9,583 nucleotides of DNA, from positions 1 to 9,583 of the forward strand of contig CAIYOB010001207.1 of the NCBI GenBank assembly GCA_903927685.1. Direction: 5' to 3'. The translations under genes were made by a program, and so were the position numbers. This DNA comes from an uncultured Planctomycetaceae bacterium (GTDB lineage: Bacteria; Planctomycetota; Planctomycetia; Pirellulales; Pirellulaceae). Shown here piece by piece: positions 6,198 through 9,583 of this stretch; position 1 is the stretch's first letter, and each line of letters opens with the position of its first letter. The notes beneath the pieces are model-generated. The model was not told the DNA's origin, did not search any database, and worked only from the letters and a program-made list of their open reading frames with translations.

Positions 6198-7988
6198 TCA
6201 AATCATGTAGTAGAGATCCCCCTCGTCGCGTTTTCCCGAGCGGCGGCGCGGGCAGCTTTCGCAGACGTCGTCCCCCAGCCGTTCGTACGCTGAACGCACG
6301 GCGGCCAGCGTCGCGGAGCCGACGACGGCCGGATCTTCCGGAAAGACGCAGTTCGGCGGCAGCCATTGGCCGAACTTCAGGTTCGCCATGGTCTGGGCGA
6401 AATCCGCGCGGACGCCGGCCAACAGAACGGTCACGCCATGCCGGTGCATCTCCTGGATAAAGTGCTGCAGCAGTTCGATGCAGACGACGTCCGGATTCCG
6501 TGTGCGTTTCACGCGCAAGATGATGATCCGCAGGCCGGCTTGGACCCGGTCTCGCAGCTCGCCGAAGTAGCGGTCCAATTCCGGCGCAGCGCCGAAAAAC
6601 AACTCGCCCTCCAAGTCCAGGATCACGATCCGCGAGCAGCACGGGTCGGAGGGCTGGCGGTCGCGCAACGTGTTCTCGGCGGAGATCGCCAACTCCGTGG
6701 CCTTCAGCCGCGCCGCCCGCGGCACGAACATCAGGATGGAAAACGCGACACCGATCAAGATCGAGAATTCGACGCTGATGAACACCGCAGAAAAGGCGGT
6801 CGTCAGCACCAGTCCCGCGTCGTAGCGCGAAGCGGACAGCGCCCGGCCCAGGCGGCGGCGATCGAACAGGCCGGCCGCCGTGACCAGTAAAATACCGGCC
6901 AAGGATGCCTTGGGGATGAAATGGGCCCAGCGGGCGAACAGGACCACGACCGCAGCCACGGTCCCGGCCGCGAACACGCCGGACCAGCGCGTCACGGCGC
7001 CGGCTTGGAAATTGATCGCCGAACGGGTCAGCGAGCCGGACCCGGGCAGGCACTGAAAGAACCCGCCGGTCAGGTTCGCCAGACCTTCCGCCAGGCACTG
7101 CCGGTTGTAGTCCAACGGCTCGCGGGTCTGGTGCGCAATGGCCTTGGCGATCGCCAAGGCTTCCAACAGGCCCAGGAGGGCGATCGCCAGGGAACTGCCT
7201 GCCATCTGCGAAATCCACTCCGGGCTGAACCGCGGCAGATGCGGCCAGGGCAAGCCGGTGGGCACACGCCCGACTACCCCCACCGCGGACGGGCCCCCCT
7301 CACTCGCCTGCGACCAACCGAGCGCGAACGTCAGCGTCGCGGAGATCAGCAGAGCCAGCAGCATATCCAGTCGCGGAAGCCGAAACCGCCGGGCAACGCG
7401 CCGGAACAGCAGCACAAGCACGACCGTAGCCATTCCGACAGCCACCGAGCGCCAGTTCACCGGCCCGCCATGCGTGACCGTCAGCCACAAACGATGCAGG
7501 ATATGCTGATGCCCCGTGCCGACGTCCTGCAGGCCAAACAGGTTGCCGATCTGGCTCAACGCCACCAGCAGTCCCGCGCCCGCCATGAAGCCGAGCACGA
7601 CGGACTCGGAAATGTACCGAGTCAGGTCGCCCAGCCGAAACACGGCCACCAGGATCTGAATCGCCCCCACCATGATCGCCAGGAGAAACGCGGCCTGGTA
7701 GGCGGACTCGGGCGCCGCGGGATCGTACAGGAAGGCCAGGGCACTGAACACGACCAGCGAAATCGCGTTGGTCGGTCCGTTGATCAGGTGGGACGACGAG
7801 CCGAAGATCGATGCGACAGCCGTCACCACGATCGCCGAATACAGCCCAAATCGCGGATCCAGGCCGGCGATCAGCGCGTACGCCATCGCTTGCGGGACCG
7901 AAATCGCCGCGACGGTCAACCCGGCGAGCAGGTCCTTGCGGGCCGCCTGCCAACCGTAGGGTGTTCTTCTGTGCTGCGTCTGAGGCAT
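6198..7988 (-). CDS. SulP/SLC26-family anion transporter with STAS domain
   Basis: The product is 596 residues, a usual SulP length. It should be an inner-membrane carrier for an anion such as sulfate or bicarbonate; the sequence does not tell which. Family motifs appear in order: VPQAMAYALIAGLDPRFGLY (31-50), SSSHLINGPTNAIS (64-77), ESVVLGFMAGAGL (128-140), a conserved Glu276 in LLEALAIAKAIA, and PGSGSLTRSAINFQAG (315-330). Hydrophobic segments continue to about 423. A cytoplasmic STAS domain covers about 452-570, starting ILDLEGELFFGAA. It is atypical: the position of the usual D-S-[ST]-G motif reads D500-V-V-C503. The tail carries C576-ESC-579 and ends DLYYMI. The ATG at 7988 was chosen because family-like sequence begins right after it. 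An in-frame ATG at 8123 would add 45 residues without a ribosome site or family resemblance. Flanking gaps of 282 and 175 bases suggest it may be its own transcription unit. Confidence 0.95.
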   Translation of the reverse strand: MPQTQHRRTPYGWQAARKDLLAGLTVAAISVPQAMAYALIAGLDPRFGLYSAIVVTAVASIFGSSSHLINGPTNAISLVVFSALAFLYDPAAPESAYQAAFLLAIMVGAIQILVAVFRLGDLTRYISESVVLGFMAGAGLLVALSQIGNLFGLQDVGTGHQHILHRLWLTVTHGGPVNWRSVAVGMATVVLVLLFRRVARRFRLPRLDMLLALLISATLTFALGWSQASEGGPSAVGVVGRVPTGLPWPHLPRFSPEWISQMAGSSLAIALLGLLEALAIAKAIAHQTREPLDYNRQCLAEGLANLTGGFFQCLPGSGSLTRSAINFQAGAVTRWSGVFAAGTVAAVVVLFARWAHFIPKASLAGILLVTAAGLFDRRRLGRALSASRYDAGLVLTTAFSAVFISVEFSILIGVAFSILMFVPRAARLKATELAISAENTLRDRQPSDPCCSRIVILDLEGELFFGAAPELDRYFGELRDRVQAGLRIIILRVKRTRNPDVVCIELLQHFIQEMHRHGVTVLLAGVRADFAQTMANLKFGQWLPPNCVFPEDPAVVGSATLAAVRSAYERLGDDVCESCPRRRSGKRDEGDLYYMI

Positions 7989-7999
7989 GTCGCACGATG

Positions 8000-8003
8000 T
8001 CCT
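8000..8003 (-). promoter_or_regulatory. Weak ribosome binding site for the SulP gene
   Basis: AGGA read on the minus strand, 11 bases before ATG at 7988-7986. The core is short and the spacing rather long, so it supports but does not prove the chosen start. The gap 7989-8163 to the next gene otherwise shows no clear promoter or terminator. Confidence 0.45.
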
Positions 8004-8163
8004 GTCCTGCCCGGCGTCGGTCGAGTGGAGTACGGAGTTTAGGACAATCGCCGCGGGGAAGAAATAGGGCAACCGGTCAGTGCTCACCGCCGCCGTGGCG
8101 CAGGCTCGTCTGGCGTATGGCAACCCTCTCCAAGTCCCAGTCGAAATATTCCTCGAACGGTGC

Positions 8164-9583
8164 TTACTCCGTCTTGACCGCGTTGTACTCGATCACCAGT
8201 TCCGCGGGGCGGCCGGATTCGCGGGACAGGAAGTCGACCCCGTCGGTGCTGGTCGGATCGATCGCCAGACTCAACGTCCCGGACGCCGGCGGCACGATGT
8301 TCAAGGCGCGTTCGATGGTCTGATTCTCGACCATCGTGCCCAGTCGCCCCAGTTCGCGGCCCAGCGGCGGACGCGTCTCGTACGTCACTCCCTTTTCCTC
8401 CCAAGGCGACTCGACCAGGCAGATCCGCCCCGCGTCGCCGGTGGGATTGCCGGCGTTGGTGATCCGCAGCTTGGCGGTCAAGGGCGTGCCGGGGACCGCC
8501 AGTTGGAACTTCAACAGGGCGACGGCGTGATCGATATCGTTCATCGCCTGGTTTCCGCCATCGACCAGCATCACGTTCTGGGCGGCCCAATTCCGCGTCG
8601 GGTAACGCTGGTTGACATGTGCGTCCTCGCTGACGGGAACGACCATGCGCGTTCGGTTTGCCAAGTGCTCGATGCGAATCGTCCGCTCGAGTTCGACGGA
8701 ACCGTCGGCTCGCAGCATGCTGAACGGCAACTGGAAATCGCCCGCGGCCATTTCGTCGGCGGCGATCGTCACCGGGATCTCAAGCCGCGCACCGGCGGCC
8801 AACTGGATCGGTTCCGGCGGAATCGAAACCGCGAAACCCGGGACTTGTCCGAAGCGGATCGAGCCGGCAAACGGCGTTTCGCACATGTTGACGACCTTGA
8901 TCGCAGCCGTCTTCTGACGCTCGAAATTGTTGACCACGAAGGCCGGCGGCGTGCAGCCCGGACTGGTGAACCGCTCGCGAGCGATCTCCACCGCCTGCAA
9001 GACGGGCTGAGCCGTCAGCGGAGCCTGGGGGTTTTTGGACACCAGTTCGACGACCAGGTTGTCGGTGACCGCGATTCCAGGGAATTCGACGGACACCGCT
9101 CGGTTCGCGCCTCCGGCCAACGCGGCGATGTCGCAGTCCGCCGCCACGGACTGGCCTTGCAGCAGGACGTCGAACACTCGCTGGCCGGGCGACGCATGAA
9201 CCGGTTCGGCGAACACAAGGCGGACGCGATAGGTGGCGGTCCCGTCGCCGGGCTGGACCAGTTTCAACGACAGCTTTCTCAAGCCCTGGGCCGCGGAGGC
9301 GAACAGCCACGGCGAGTTGGTATTGGCGGTCTCGGCGTAGACGGATTCGCCTTGGACAAACCGTCCCCCGGAGTAGAACGCGGCTTCGCCTTCCAGCTGC
9401 AGGACCAGCGAACCGGTGGGGCGGGGATAGGCCAGCCACAGTTTGCCGGACGGATCGCGGCGGTCGCCCTGGGCGCCAAGGTTTAATGCCAGTTCGTTGA
9501 CCGGCGTGGCCAAGCCGGGGGCGCTGAACCACGCCCACGCCTTGTTCTCCTTGACCGGCTGGAACACAACGGTGCCCTGGTTG
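8164..9583 (-). CDS. C-terminal part of a secreted-type protein with malectin-like and DNRLRE/CBM96-like domains (5' end outside window)
   Basis: The frame is open to the window edge, so only the last 472 codons are seen; numbering starts at the first full codon (9582-9580). Residues 33-55 carry an LNLGAQGDRRDPSGKLWLAYP stretch of the kind found where planctomycete extracellular proteins lead into a malectin domain. Residues about 75-200 look malectin-like, with YRVRLVFAEP (118-127) and RVFDVLLQGQ (135-144). A beta-sandwich-like linker (about 210-305) follows. Residues about 314-467 fit a DNRLRE/CBM96 module: a start with VPVSEDAHVNQ, a LLKFQL strand, the W-x-E-x-GVT-like PWEEKGVTYETRPP, and a closing PAELVIEYN. 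Both domain types are associated with carbohydrate binding at the cell surface. No catalytic domain is visible, and it may lie in the missing N-terminal part. A GTG at 9567 is an internal valine, not a start. The gene ends 175 bases before the SulP gene on the same strand. Confidence 0.85.
   Translation of the reverse strand, partial: NQGTVVFQPVKENKAWAWFSAPGLATPVNELALNLGAQGDRRDPSGKLWLAYPRPTGSLVLQLEGEAAFYSGGRFVQGESVYAETANTNSPWLFASAAQGLRKLSLKLVQPGDGTATYRVRLVFAEPVHASPGQRVFDVLLQGQSVAADCDIAALAGGANRAVSVEFPGIAVTDNLVVELVSKNPQAPLTAQPVLQAVEIARERFTSPGCTPPAFVVNNFERQKTAAIKVVNMCETPFAGSIRFGQVPGFAVSIPPEPIQLAAGARLEIPVTIAADEMAAGDFQLPFSMLRADGSVELERTIRIEHLANRTRMVVPVSEDAHVNQRYPTRNWAAQNVMLVDGGNQAMNDIDHAVALLKFQLAVPGTPLTAKLRITNAGNPTGDAGRICLVESPWEEKGVTYETRPPLGRELGRLGTMVENQTIERALNIVPPASGTLSLAIDPTSTDGVDFLSRESGRPAELVIEYNAVKTE

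Noticed and set aside
6921..8042. A 373-codon plus-strand frame opposite the SulP gene.
   Set aside because: It mirrors a gene with unmistakable SulP motifs. The plus product is a strongly hydrophilic R/Q/H-rich chain, a typical antisense artefact.
7989..8123. A 45-residue N-terminal extension of the SulP protein from an ATG at 8123.
   Set aside because: The extra segment shows no SulP similarity and no ribosome site, and family-like sequence begins shortly after the ATG at 7988.
8080..9486. A 468-codon plus-strand frame opposite the malectin/DNRLRE gene.
   Set aside because: The minus-strand frame carries clear domain signatures. The plus frame is arginine- and glycine-rich without any recognisable motif.

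Overview
The window looks like a piece of a GC-rich chromosome from a member of the Planctomycetota, probably class Planctomycetia. The evidence is a DUF1501 gene directly downstream of a large gene combining a planctomycete-type cytochrome c domain with DUF1549 and DUF1553. This pairing is strongly expanded in that phylum and uncommon elsewhere. The HEAT-repeat lipoprotein and the malectin/DNRLRE wall-type protein fit the same assignment. I cannot place it to genus.

All convincing genes lie on the minus strand, so they read from high to low coordinates. From right to left: (1) 8164-9583, the C-terminal part of a large, probably secreted protein with a malectin-like fold and a terminal DNRLRE/CBM96-type module, cut by the window edge. 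(2) 6198-7988, a complete SulP/SLC26-family anion transporter with a C-terminal STAS domain. (3) An intergenic control region at 5916-6197 with a perfect palindrome, an 11-bp tandem repeat, a plausible sigma-70-type promoter and a hairpin-rich leader. (4) A tight three-gene operon: the PSCyt1-DUF1549-DUF1553 protein (2838-5915), the Tat-exported DUF1501 protein (1350-2807) and a HEAT-repeat lipoprotein (396-1310), with gaps of 30 and 39 bases and an AGGAG-type ribosome site before each gene. (5) A poorly coding stretch at 79-395 with a doubtful 94-codon ORF touching the last stop codon, ending in a pair of REP-like palindromes at 21-78.

All three operon products appear to leave the cytoplasm: Sec signal plus haem motifs, Tat signal, and lipobox. 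This suggests a periplasmic or envelope-associated assembly. The DUF1501 fold belongs to the alkaline phosphatase/sulfatase superfamily. Together with the carbohydrate-binding-type modules and an anion transporter next door, a role in handling sulfated or otherwise modified polysaccharide is a reasonable hypothesis, but nothing in the sequence proves it. I see no tRNA, rRNA, CRISPR array, transposase, phage gene or recognisable defence system. The unusual points are modest: a STAS domain without the usual phosphorylatable residue, a HEAT lipoprotein joined to the DUF1501 pair, and the organised operon control region.
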